From Algivirga pacifica (lineage in GTDB: Bacteria > Bacteroidota > Bacteroidia > Cytophagales > Flammeovirgaceae), in contig NZ_BAABJX010000022.1 in the NCBI RefSeq assembly GCF_039543525.1, positions 124,001 through 188,000 of the forward strand: a stretch of DNA of 64,000 nucleotides, written 5' to 3'. Both the position numbers and the translations under genes were made by a program. The notes below the pieces were generated by a model. The model saw only the letters and a list, made by a program, of their open reading frames with translations, was not told the origin of the DNA and searched no databases. This document shows, in pieces, positions 1 through 8,495 of this stretch; within the stretch, counting starts at the first letter, position 1, and the number at the start of each line of letters is the position of its first letter.

Positions 1-159
1 TCTCAAGGTTGACAACCCCATTGCTACTGCCCCCAAAATGAAAAGTTGTTGATATCCTTCCATTCCTGTAGTATAATTTTTTATTCCCATTACTACACAT
101 ACAATACCACAAAGTAGCAAAAGTACACCCATCACGAGTGTCATATTTTTCTTATTCAT
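1..159 (-). CDS. Small membrane protein, C-terminus off the window edge
   Basis: An open frame of 53 codons runs from an ATG at 157-159 to the window edge with no stop, so the gene continues to the left. The visible part starts MNKKNMTLVMGVLLLL and has a hydrophobic segment at about residues 6-24, a short polar link (KNYTTGMEGYQQ), and the start of a second hydrophobic segment at about 39-50. This suggests a small inner-membrane protein with at least two spans. I do not recognise the family. It is transcribed in the same direction as metG, 212 bases downstream of it. The reading frame is clear, but the function is unknown. Confidence 0.5.
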   Translation of the reverse strand, partial: MNKKNMTLVMGVLLLLCGIVCVVMGIKNYTTGMEGYQQLFILGAVAMGLSTLR

Positions 160-221
160 GTTCAGTCTTCGTTTATTAAAATTCTCAATAAAAAATATCC
201 TATAATAGGCTCAAGATACAG

Positions 222-332
222 AAAAGGCAATACCTAGAACAGCATAGAGTAAATTTTGTAAGATTATAATCGTGGTGAGATGCGATCGTTTATTCTTACA
301 CTCTAATGGACTATTCTCTGGTATTGCCTTTT
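222..332. repeat. 13-bp inverted repeat, 85-base spacer, downstream of metG
   Basis: AAAAGGCAATACC at 222-234 is repeated exactly in inverted form (GGTATTGCCTTTT) at 320-332. The 85 bases between carry no gene. The arms could close a long-loop stem after metG, or be paired sites. Nothing else is seen in the 160-371 gap. Confidence 0.4.
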
Positions 333-371
333 TATAGTATGTTGGTTAAAACTAATACTTCTTTTGTATTA

Positions 372-2438
372 CTATCTAATCGTACTTCCTTCTGATACCG
401 TACTAATAGGTGATACAAAAGATAGCGATCCGTCTTTATCCTCCGCCATCAAAATCATACCTTCTGACATAATTCCACGGATTTTACGTGGCTCAAGGTT
501 GACCAAGACGCTGACTTGCTTTCCTACGATATCTTCTGGAGCATAGTGTTCAGCAATACCACTAACAATTGTTCTCTTGTCAATTCCGGTATCTACGGTC
601 AACTGTAGAAGCTTTTTCGCTTTCTTTACTTTTTCTGCAGCCAAGATTGTACCCACGCGGATATCCATCTTTTGGAAATCGTCAAAAGTAGTTACTTCTT
701 TTTGAGGCTCTGCTGCTTGCTGCGCTAGCTTTGTTTGCTCCAATTTCTCGATTTGAGCATCGATTGCTTTATCCTCAATTTTCTCAAACAACAAACTAGG
801 TTTTTCAATCTTATGTCCAGCAGGAATAAGATCTACGCTTCCAGCTTTCTCCCAGCTCAACTCTTCCAGTGCCAACATCCCTTGTAATTTACTCGCAGTT
901 GACGGAAGGAATGGTTGCATCACAATTGCTAAATTAGCTGTAATCTGCACTGCCAGGTTCATAATCGTTTTGACCTGCTCAGGATTTTCCTTTACCAACT
1001 TCCAAGGCTCTGTATCAGCCAAGTACTTGTTACCCAAACGAGCCAAGTTCATCATCTCGGCTTGTGCTTCCTTGAACTTATATGCCTGAATCAATTGAGA
1101 AATCTTGGTAGGGAATTCCTCTACTTCTTTAATCAGATTGTCTTCCATCTCAGACAAAGCACCTCTCTCAGGAATAGCCCCGTCATAATACTTGTTGGTA
1201 AGTACCAATGCTCTGTTGATAAAATTACCCAAGGTAGCTACCAACTCATTATTATTTCTCTCCTGGAAGCCCTTCCAAGTAAACTCCGCATCCTTGTTCT
1301 CAGGAGCAATAGCCGTCAATACGTAACGTAATACATCTTCTTTACCTGGGAAGTCTTCCAGATATTCATGTAACCATACTGCCCAATTTCTGGATGTTGA
1401 TAACTTTGCTCCTTCCAGATTCAAGAACTCATTGGCAGGAACATTATTCGGAAGAACAAAGTCACCATGTGCTTTTAGGATAATCGGGAAAATGATACAG
1501 TGGAATACGATATTATCCTTACCGATAAAGTGTACCAATTTGGTATCTTCTTTTTTCCAGTAATCCTCCCAGTTTTTACCTTTCTCCTGTGCCCAATCTT
1601 TAGTCGCAGAGATATAACCAATTGGAGCATCCAACCATACGTAAAGTACTTTGCCTTCTCCTCCTTCCACTGGAACTGGTACACCCCAGGTCAGGTCTCT
1701 GGTCATCGCTCTTGGCTGTAGGCCTTGTTCTACCCATGAACGACATTGTCCCAGTACATGTGTTTTCCATTCTTTAGGATCATGTTGTTGTACTCCATCC
1801 AATACTCCTTTGTCCAACCATTCCTTGATCCAGCCTTCATGCTTGTCCATTGGTAAATACCAATGCTTTGTACGCTTCAATACAGGTGTTTCTCCTGTGA
1901 TTGTTGATTTAGGATCTATAAGTTCTGTAGGACTTAGTGAAGAACCACATTTTTCACACTGATCTCCATAGGCTCCTTCACTTTTACATTTAGGACATGT
2001 ACCAGTAATATATCGATCAGCCAAGAACTGATCTGCTTTAGCATCATAGTACTGTTCTGACTCCTTGATCTCGAAATTACCTTTAGCATCCAACTCCTTA
2101 AAGAAATCCTGAGCGGTCTCTATATGTGTTGGTGCTGACGTTCTATGATAGATATCGAAATCAATACCGAAATCCTTGAACGCTTTTTTATTTATATTGT
2201 GATACTTGTCAATAATGTCATGTGGTGTTACTCCTTCTTTTTGCGCTCTAATCGTGATCGCCGCTCCATGTTCATCACTTCCACAAATAAAAGCTACCTC
2301 CTTGCCCATCAATCTCAACGATCTCACATATATATCTGCAGGAAGGTAACAGCCTGCAATGTGTCCAATGTGCAAAGGACCATTAGCGTATGGAAGCGCT
2401 GAGGTAACGGTATATCGATTATATTTATTTTCTGACAT
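372..2438 (-). CDS. metG: Methionyl-tRNA synthetase
   Basis: Class I aminoacyl-tRNA synthetase that charges tRNA-Met for initiation and elongation; cytosolic. The 688-residue product has the HIGH signature at residues 23-26, a zinc-knuckle region with two CxxC pairs (CPKC, CEKC) at about 145-162, and a KMSKS variant (KLSTS) near residue 343. A C-terminal EMAPII-type tRNA-binding domain follows at about 580-688 (DIRVG and the MSEGMIL motif), which in this family dimerises the enzyme. The length fits the long bacterial form with that extra domain. The start is supported by the conserved N-terminus ([18 protein letters not shown]). It is monocistronic and diverges from the methyltransferase at 2634. 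Confidence 0.97.
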   Translation of the reverse strand: MSENKYNRYTVTSALPYANGPLHIGHIAGCYLPADIYVRSLRLMGKEVAFICGSDEHGAAITIRAQKEGVTPHDIIDKYHNINKKAFKDFGIDFDIYHRTSAPTHIETAQDFFKELDAKGNFEIKESEQYYDAKADQFLADRYITGTCPKCKSEGAYGDQCEKCGSSLSPTELIDPKSTITGETPVLKRTKHWYLPMDKHEGWIKEWLDKGVLDGVQQHDPKEWKTHVLGQCRSWVEQGLQPRAMTRDLTWGVPVPVEGGEGKVLYVWLDAPIGYISATKDWAQEKGKNWEDYWKKEDTKLVHFIGKDNIVFHCIIFPIILKAHGDFVLPNNVPANEFLNLEGAKLSTSRNWAVWLHEYLEDFPGKEDVLRYVLTAIAPENKDAEFTWKGFQERNNNELVATLGNFINRALVLTNKYYDGAIPERGALSEMEDNLIKEVEEFPTKISQLIQAYKFKEAQAEMMNLARLGNKYLADTEPWKLVKENPEQVKTIMNLAVQITANLAIVMQPFLPSTASKLQGMLALEELSWEKAGSVDLIPAGHKIEKPSLLFEKIEDKAIDAQIEKLEQTKLAQQAAEPQKEVTTFDDFQKMDIRVGTILAAEKVKKAKKLLQLTVDTGIDKRTIVSGIAEHYAPEDIVGKQVSVLVNLEPRKIRGIMSEGMILMAEDKDGSLSFVSPISTVSEGSTIR

Positions 2439-2479
2439 GCTCTTAGAATTACTGGAACTTATATTCGTCGTTCAAATCA

Positions 2480-2487
2480 CAAAATTA
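2480..2487 (-). promoter_or_regulatory. Candidate Bacteroidota -7 element of metG
   Basis: On the minus strand this reads TAATTTTG, matching the Bacteroidota -7 consensus TAnnTTTG, 42 bases upstream of the metG start. No good TTTG -33 element is visible at the usual spacing. Confidence 0.35.
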
Positions 2488-2633
2488 CGAAACTATCTAT
2501 AATTAAATAATGGAATAGTTGAATAATTAAATCCCGAAAAAATTGATCAAATCACAAATTCCTTTGTTGAATAATAAGATGTTTCATTGATATATTTGGA
2601 CGCATTTTTCACGCTAGGCTAAACAATATTATT

Positions 2634-3374
2634 ATGGGGAAAAAGAAAGAGTGGTTTGATGAGTGGTTTAATACAACATATTATCATCTCCTGTACCGTA
2701 ATCGAGACGACTCTGAAGCTCAATTTTTTATGGATAACCTCATTCGCTTTCTAGAGGTTACCGATCAACAACTAATCATGGATCTGGCTTGTGGCAAAGG
2801 CAGACATTCTATTTACCTCAACAATAAAGGGTTAAAGGTAGAAGGGTTAGATCTTTCTGAGGCCAATATCACTTACGCCAGACAGTTTGCCAATGAGCGT
2901 TTGACTTTTACGCAGCATGATATGCGCCTTACTTATAAAGAAGAAGCCTTTGACTATGTCTTCAATATGTTTACCAGCTTTGGCTATTTTGAAACTACTA
3001 TAGAGGATATCAAGGCAATACAATGTACCGCTCAAAATCTAAAGAAAGGAGGTATTTTGGTCATGGATTACTTCAATACCTATAAAGTTATCAACAGCTT
3101 ACCCAAAAAAGAAGACATACAAAGAGATCATATTACCTTTATGATTCATAAGTTCCTGAAGGATCAATTTGTATTCAAAGAGATTGCTTTTAATGATGAT
3201 GGTCGTGATTATATTTTTACAGAGCGTGTCAAAGCTATGACAGAAAAGGATTTCCAACATTGTTTTGAAAAGGCTAATCTAAAAGTTATTCACACTTTTG
3301 GCGATTACGCACTTAATCCTTTTGATAAGAATAATTCAGATCGTATGATTTTTATAGTCCAGAAGGAAAGTTAA
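2634..3374 (+). CDS. Class I SAM-dependent methyltransferase
   Basis: A 246-residue protein with a Rossmann-type methyltransferase fold. Motif I (DLACGKGRHS) lies at about residues 50-59, an acidic motif II follows (VEGLDLS) around 74-80, and a later HDMRL segment matches the motif III region. The family (Methyltransf_25-like) uses S-adenosylmethionine, but the methyl acceptor cannot be read from the sequence. It stands alone, divergent from metG and convergent with the TPR gene, sharing a bidirectional terminator with the latter. No signal peptide or membrane span is seen, so it is probably cytosolic. The fold assignment is firm; the substrate is unknown. Confidence 0.85.
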   Translation: MGKKKEWFDEWFNTTYYHLLYRNRDDSEAQFFMDNLIRFLEVTDQQLIMDLACGKGRHSIYLNNKGLKVEGLDLSEANITYARQFANERLTFTQHDMRLTYKEEAFDYVFNMFTSFGYFETTIEDIKAIQCTAQNLKKGGILVMDYFNTYKVINSLPKKEDIQRDHITFMIHKFLKDQFVFKEIAFNDDGRDYIFTERVKAMTEKDFQHCFEKANLKVIHTFGDYALNPFDKNNSDRMIFIVQKES

Positions 3375-3382
3375 TAACTTAC

Positions 3383-3429
3383 GAATGATGAGTTATGAGT
3401 TAAAATTTTTAACTCATAACTCATCATTC
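3383..3429. terminator. Bidirectional terminator, perfect 23-bp palindrome
   Basis: Arms at 3383-3405 and 3407-3429 are perfect inverted copies around one central base. The stem is AT-rich (built from GAGTTATGAGTTA) and lies between the convergent methyltransferase (ends 3374) and the TPR gene (ends 3435). A partial extra copy (TAACTCAATTAA) follows the right arm. Confidence 0.65.
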
Positions 3430-3434
3430 ATAAC

Positions 3435-5252
3435 TCAATTAATATTATCTCCCCTTAAGTATCGAAAGCGCTTACGGGCCTCTACACCGTAACTGCTTCC
3501 CTTAAACTTGATCAATTGATCTTTGTAGTAATCCATCGCCTTCTCTTTGTCAGAGAGTTCTCTCTCGTATAATTCTCCCAGTACAAAATTGGCATCATCC
3601 GCCCATAGATCATAAGGATAGAAGTTAACGATATCTTTCAATGGAACTAAAGCCTCTTCAAAACGTCCCATTCGTATCAATAATTGTGATTGCTGCCATA
3701 ACACTTCATCTGTGAGATTATGTCCCTTATAAGTTATCAACATTTGTTCATATCCCTTTAGGGCTTCCTCTATTCTTCCTTGAAATACCAATAAATCAAT
3801 ACGGGCATACTCTTGCATAGCAGCTGCTGTAGTATCCAGGTTGAGGTTATCATCAATCAATAATGCCAATTCCATGGCATCATTGGAGATCTCTCTAGAA
3901 GTAGCCAGTTTAAGGATATTCAGGTGATCTTTAGCAAGCTTAAATTCCCCAGTATAGTAAGAGAGTTTAGCATTCTTCAATTTAGCATAATGTCCTATGG
4001 TTGTTTCTTTCTCCGACTTTTCCACTTGAGAGTAAAGCAAGGAAGCTTCCCAAGGCTCTCCCTTCAATAAGTAAATATCTCCGAGGTCCAATTTTGCTTG
4101 TGCTAACAATTTCCTATGAACTGTTCGGTTATTAATCAAACTCTCCAGTACTTCAATAGCCTCATCTCTCTGGTCAAGATAAAATGCCTGTAATAAAGCC
4201 ATATTTCTTACTGCATCAGCAGTAGTACTTTTGATTCCTACCTCATCAATAATCTTTTGGTAGTCCTGTACCAAAGACTCTATTTTAGTTTTATCAACAG
4301 GAAAGGTATTTTTTACCAACAATTCCTTCGACCTTATCAACATTTTGCGAGCACCTGCATATACCGCCTGATTATTATAACGCTCTACCAAGTACTCAAA
4401 AATTTTGATAGCTGTTTCGTAATCTTTATTATTTAAAGCAATCTTACCAATCTCAAAAACCTTAAAACCTTCCAGCCTTTTTCGTCTATCAATCGACTTT
4501 GCCTGAAAAAATGCCTTATAAAACTCGTTGCGTTGTAGGTAATACCACATCAATAACTCTCCGTAAACTACCTGATTGGGATGCTTCTGTACATTGCGAA
4601 TTAAAGCTTCTTCCAAAAGAATGTATTCACTCTCTTTGCTGAGTCGATCTTGTAAGGCCATCTCCACATACTCCTTTTGACTTTCATCTTCCTTGAGAGC
4701 TGTCATATACTCTTCTATCATCTTATCTTTCTTTCCCCATAAGGAATAAAGATCAGCCTTCTCAAAGTTAAAGTTCTCATTACTATGTTTCTCCCCTAAC
4801 AAGTAACAATACTCTGCACCATCAAACATATTGTAGTCAATCAGATAATGTGCTACATGTTTAAGCTGCTCTGGTTCTTTCTTCAGTTCATTGGCAAAAG
4901 CATACAATTGTTCTGTGGCTTTGGTAGAATCACCTTGCATAAACATAAAGCGAGCATAATCTACATTATAGGTAATGTTGGTAGGTTCTGCTTTAACCAA
5001 TTTTCTTAAATACTTTTTCGCCTCTTTCTCTTGTTCCAGACGAATCAACACATCCAGATAGTTTTTATGGATCTTGTATATTTCTTCCTTATTCTTCGCA
5101 ACCTTCTTATATATTTCTAAAGCTTTTTCATATTCTCCGTTGATGTAATACTCATCTGCCAGCGCAATGGTATTATCCTGCGCAACTCCTTTTATACTGA
5201 TGAATAAAAGGAAACAGATGAATACACTTTGGAACATGCTTTTTTGATTCAT
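3435..5252 (-). CDS. Secreted tetratricopeptide-repeat protein
   Basis: A 605-residue protein with a signal peptide (hydrophobic FICFLLFISI, cleavage probably after VAQ near residue 25). The rest is almost entirely helical repeats of TPR type: an N-terminal unit reads EYYINGEYEKALEIYKK, and C-terminal units around 490-590 include GRFEEALVPLKDIV and SDKEKAMDYYKDQL. No enzymatic motif is present. It is likely a periplasmic or outer-membrane-associated scaffold, as is common in Bacteroidota, with partners unknown. Its 5' end faces the candidate replication origin, so its promoter lies at the edge of the DnaA-box field. The C-terminal DNIN tail is very short, and the gene ends six bases from the shared terminator. 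Confidence 0.8.
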   Translation of the reverse strand: MNQKSMFQSVFICFLLFISIKGVAQDNTIALADEYYINGEYEKALEIYKKVAKNKEEIYKIHKNYLDVLIRLEQEKEAKKYLRKLVKAEPTNITYNVDYARFMFMQGDSTKATEQLYAFANELKKEPEQLKHVAHYLIDYNMFDGAEYCYLLGEKHSNENFNFEKADLYSLWGKKDKMIEEYMTALKEDESQKEYVEMALQDRLSKESEYILLEEALIRNVQKHPNQVVYGELLMWYYLQRNEFYKAFFQAKSIDRRKRLEGFKVFEIGKIALNNKDYETAIKIFEYLVERYNNQAVYAGARKMLIRSKELLVKNTFPVDKTKIESLVQDYQKIIDEVGIKSTTADAVRNMALLQAFYLDQRDEAIEVLESLINNRTVHRKLLAQAKLDLGDIYLLKGEPWEASLLYSQVEKSEKETTIGHYAKLKNAKLSYYTGEFKLAKDHLNILKLATSREISNDAMELALLIDDNLNLDTTAAAMQEYARIDLLVFQGRIEEALKGYEQMLITYKGHNLTDEVLWQQSQLLIRMGRFEEALVPLKDIVNFYPYDLWADDANFVLGELYERELSDKEKAMDYYKDQLIKFKGSSYGVEARKRFRYLRGDNIN

Positions 5253-6551
5253 AGGTTCAGGCTTTTTTTAGTTTATCAACATTACTATTTATAGATAAAA
5301 AAAAGAAAAATTAATTTTCTATTCTCTTTATAATAGTAATAGTAGTGTGAATATGTGAATACTTTGACTTACTCACATTATTTGATGAGATATCCACAAC
5401 TTACAAACATCATAACTTACTGATATATAGTTTAATATATTAGTTATCAACGGGAGTTTATAAAGTAATCTTGTAGGATACTCATTGTGAATAGACCGTG
5501 TATAACCCCCTGTTTTTATTCACAGGAATGTTGACAGGTTTTTGTGGATAATTAGAGGTTTATGATAATGTGAATAGCTGTTGATAAATAAGGCACTTAT
5601 TCACGCACTATTCACTATTCACAAATTTCTAATAAACTGATGTGTGAATATGTGGATAACTTATAGTATTAATCCAACTTTGTTTATCATTTAAACAATT
5701 TATTTAAATGAATTTAAATAGCATCTATAAAGTAATCATTTTTTATATAAAAAAAGCGCATTTACTAAATCTGTAAGCAACTTTTAAAAAAGTTATTCAC
5801 AGGGTAAATTCTAATTTTAGAAACCTAAAATGAAATCATTGTGGATAGTCTTTTTATCAACATTATTGATTGAATAAAACGTTTTTCTAAAAGGATTTAT
5901 TCCATTAGTTTTGAAGACTCACTTTGTGAATATGTTGATGAAGGATCAGCTTATTCACAATTGACTGTGAATACTTCCATAATCATATGATAAACAGACT
6001 ATTACTATATTGTTGATATGTGAATAGTCTATCTTTAATTGTGAATAAGTTGTGGATAAGCTGTGAATAGTGTAAAAAGGGAAGGTTTTACAGATTGTAG
6101 GTAATAATCTCCAGTTTATTTGTGGATAACTATTGCTGTAAGGTTGAATTATTCAGTTTTAATCTGACTTATCAACAGGTTATTCACAGAAGGAGGATTT
6201 ATTGTGAATAAACTGTTGATAATAACTTATTTTATTCACATTTATCTGATGATGAAGTATAAATATCTGAAAATCAAATATTTACGATAAGGCTATTACA
6301 GTTAACGATTAGATTATTTCATTAAATAGTTGAAATATAGAAAGTTAAGTACATTTCTGTGAGAGTATAATACTTAAGTTATTCACAAGTGAGAGTGTAA
6401 GGTGTTGATAACTTATTTTTGAATGAATTATAGGCTATTAAGAAGTGAATAACTCAGGCTGTTACCTTTATCAATATAAATGAGGGATATATATTAGACT
6501 AGCTGATTGGCTGATATAATTGATACGCGTTACAAAACTATGTAGGAACGC

Positions 6552-6575
6552 TTAAAAATATAAAGGCAATTTTTA
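6552..6575. repeat. 24-nt repeat copy A (second copy at 36015)
   Basis: TTAAAAATATAAAGGCA followed by ATTTTTA recurs at 36015-36038 with a single A/C difference. Both copies lie just downstream of a coding region, next to a terminator hairpin. Confidence 0.4.
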
Positions 6576-6584
6576 TTTAAAATA

Positions 6585-6604
6585 AAAGCCCCAAAAGGGG
6601 CTTT
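6585..6604 (-). terminator. Rho-independent terminator of the Big_5 lipoprotein gene
   Basis: AAAGCCCC / GGGGCTTT arms (6585-6592, 6597-6604) with an AAAA loop. Reading the minus strand, the stem is followed by a T-rich tract (TTTTATTTT), 39 bases past the stop codon. Confidence 0.8.
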
Positions 6605-6643
6605 AAAAGATTCTTAAAAGGCGACTCATTTTAAGATGAATAC

Positions 6644-8395
6644 TTAACGCTTCTTACTATTTTCCTTTTCATCTAAATCAATAATGAGTTCATCTCGACT
6701 AATCTCCCAGTTAGCGATTACGTTTAAGACTTTTCCATTCTTATAATATACTATAGGCTCAGGTGGAATACGTTTTTTAAAATCACCTTTACTCCAAATA
6801 CCATCCCCATTTTCATCAATTAAAACTCTTACATAGTAATTTCCAGGCTTGATATATTCAAAGCGGAAAAGTTTCTGATTGTAGACTTCTTGGACTACTT
6901 GATAATTATTGTCTACAAGTTGAACAAAAAAAGATGTAGGAGAACCTTTAATCTCCCCCTCGATGGCTCCATATTGCTCTTCATCTTTGACTTGAAATGA
7001 AGACTGATTACTACTGGAAGAATCTCCTTTATAAGAAATAAAAGAGGCTTCTTTAAACCATAAGGTAAAAGCACTATCCATTTTGAATAGCCCTAGATCA
7101 GCTTCTGTTCCATTATGATTGAGTGTAATTTTTCGGTCAAGTAAAAGCGTGTCACTCTTATCAAAAATATATATACTGTCGTAGTTGATGTCCGTTACTG
7201 GAGTACCAAAGTCCAAAACAACTCTAAAGCTATCATCCTGTATAATTCGACTATCCGTAGGTTCTTTTAGCTGAAAAGAAAAAAGTGAACGTTTGATAGT
7301 TTTGGAGTCTCCTTTTCCTAGTCCAAGAAAACCACCACTTCCTTTCTCTTCTTTTTCCTCCTTTGAAGTATCTACTTTTTCAAATTGTATAAAAGCAGTA
7401 CTATCCAATTCTTGCTCTATAGAGTCAGTGACTGAGAACATGACTTCTATAGAATCAGACATAGGTTCTTTTCCTGTATATAGAAGTCTGATAATACCTT
7501 CCTTTGGGTCCATTGTATGGAAGATACTATCTTTATAAGGAGTATCTTGAATTTCTACCCTATAATTTAGTAACCCTTTATTAAAGGTTAATAGAAGGTC
7601 TTTATTATCTTTTGATACTTTACCAAAAGATAGAGGTCTAGTATCATAATCTACGATTGGGATTTTTAATTGAGAGATTGTTGACTGTATTTCAATAGGA
7701 GCTTCAAAGAAGCCGATTAACTCATGTCTCAGAGAATACTTATAGTTACGATCTTCATCTTTCAAGGCATAGACATAGTAGTTACCACTTTTGAAACGAT
7801 CCAGAATATACATTCCGATAGAATTGGTTTTCGCTACATACTTGGGGTAGTCTTCTTCAATATCTAAAGTATCATTCGCATCATAAAGCAAGACTATAGC
7901 ATCTTGTACGGGTTTACCAGTATATAAATCAATAACACTTCCTATAATATTCATGGAGTCTAATGCTTCTCCAGTACTGAAGTAGATAAACATATTACTG
8001 GCAGGATTTTTCTCTGTGACATCTACGATACCATCTTGAAAATCCAGAGAATAGGTAGTGTTTTCTTGAAGAAGAGAATCAAATACAATTTTAACCCTAT
8101 TCTTTTTCACTTTGATTCTATAACCAAAGTCTTTGTCATAAGGAGTAATGATCAACTTTTGTTTAAGTTGATCTTGTTGTACTCTTTCATCGAAGTAAAG
8201 AATCAGTTCTTGATCAGTATAATTGACTTGTCCCCTTTTAGGAATAGACAACATCATTTTTGGAGGAACCATATCTTTTGGGCCACCAGATGGGGGAATC
8301 TCATTAGAACAAGCACTAAAAGAGAAGATAGTAGCTAATCCTAAAAACCCATAAAGCCATTGTCGATATCTGGTACTATTGTATATAGAATTCAA
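6644..8395 (-). CDS. Ig-like (Big_5) domain lipoprotein
   Basis: A 583-residue lipoprotein. The signal peptide ends in a lipobox with Cys29 (SFSAC), so the protein is lipid-anchored. Residues about 33-145 resemble the bacterial Ig-like Big_5 domain (PPSGGPKD, then a PKRGQVNYTDQELILYFDE-type strand pattern). Residues about 150-230 resemble a carboxypeptidase-regulatory-like fold (GSVIDLYTGKPVQDAIVLLYD). A later segment (KPGNYYVRVLIDENGDGIW, about 525-545) is a DxNxDG-type calcium-like loop common in Bacteroidota surface proteins. The C-terminus is lysine/glutamate-rich. It lies between the candidate origin and mnmG and has its own terminator. A structural or surface role is likely; the exact function is unknown. 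Confidence 0.75.
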   Translation of the reverse strand: MNSIYNSTRYRQWLYGFLGLATIFSFSACSNEIPPSGGPKDMVPPKMMLSIPKRGQVNYTDQELILYFDERVQQDQLKQKLIITPYDKDFGYRIKVKKNRVKIVFDSLLQENTTYSLDFQDGIVDVTEKNPASNMFIYFSTGEALDSMNIIGSVIDLYTGKPVQDAIVLLYDANDTLDIEEDYPKYVAKTNSIGMYILDRFKSGNYYVYALKDEDRNYKYSLRHELIGFFEAPIEIQSTISQLKIPIVDYDTRPLSFGKVSKDNKDLLLTFNKGLLNYRVEIQDTPYKDSIFHTMDPKEGIIRLLYTGKEPMSDSIEVMFSVTDSIEQELDSTAFIQFEKVDTSKEEKEEKGSGGFLGLGKGDSKTIKRSLFSFQLKEPTDSRIIQDDSFRVVLDFGTPVTDINYDSIYIFDKSDTLLLDRKITLNHNGTEADLGLFKMDSAFTLWFKEASFISYKGDSSSSNQSSFQVKDEEQYGAIEGEIKGSPTSFFVQLVDNNYQVVQEVYNQKLFRFEYIKPGNYYVRVLIDENGDGIWSKGDFKKRIPPEPIVYYKNGKVLNVIANWEISRDELIIDLDEKENSKKR

Positions 8396-8414
8396 AAGCA
8401 GGGTAAAATTTAAT

Positions 8415-8462
8415 CAAAAAAAAGACATATTCTCCGCTAAAAATAAGTAGAGAATATGTCTT
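8415..8462 (-). terminator. Rho-independent terminator of mnmG
   Basis: 13-bp perfect arms (8422-8434 and 8450-8462, AAGACATATTCTC and its complement) with a 15-base loop. On the minus strand they are followed by a run of eight T. The hairpin starts 34 bases after the mnmG stop codon. Confidence 0.8.
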
Positions 8463-8495
8463 CCACACTTAAAAAAGTATAAAACTTTTCTAAGC

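Larger units (their letters stand above)
5253..6643. other. oriC: Candidate replication origin (oriC): dense DnaA-box field
   Basis: This 1.4-kb stretch has no plausible gene. I count 12 exact TTATYCACA 9-mers. In + orientation they start at 5516, 5793, 5951, 6180, 6232 and 6379; in - orientation at 5543, 5651, 6040, 6051, 6121 and 6203. Many one-mismatch boxes accompany them (e.g. 5569, 5597, 5643, 5840, 6062), plus several TTATCAACA/TGTTGATAA variants (e.g. 5580, 6169, 6213, 6403). Very AT-rich runs at about 5690-5790 and 6240-6350 could serve as an unwinding element. Outside the two clusters I found only two exact boxes in the window. mnmG and parS-like sites lie within 5 kb, as near many bacterial origins. 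dnaA is not in the window, so the assignment is an inference. Confidence 0.72.

Noticed and set aside
5253..6643. Hidden genes in the candidate origin
   Set aside because: Very AT-rich, many stops in all frames, repeated DnaA words; no start/stop pair giving a plausible protein.
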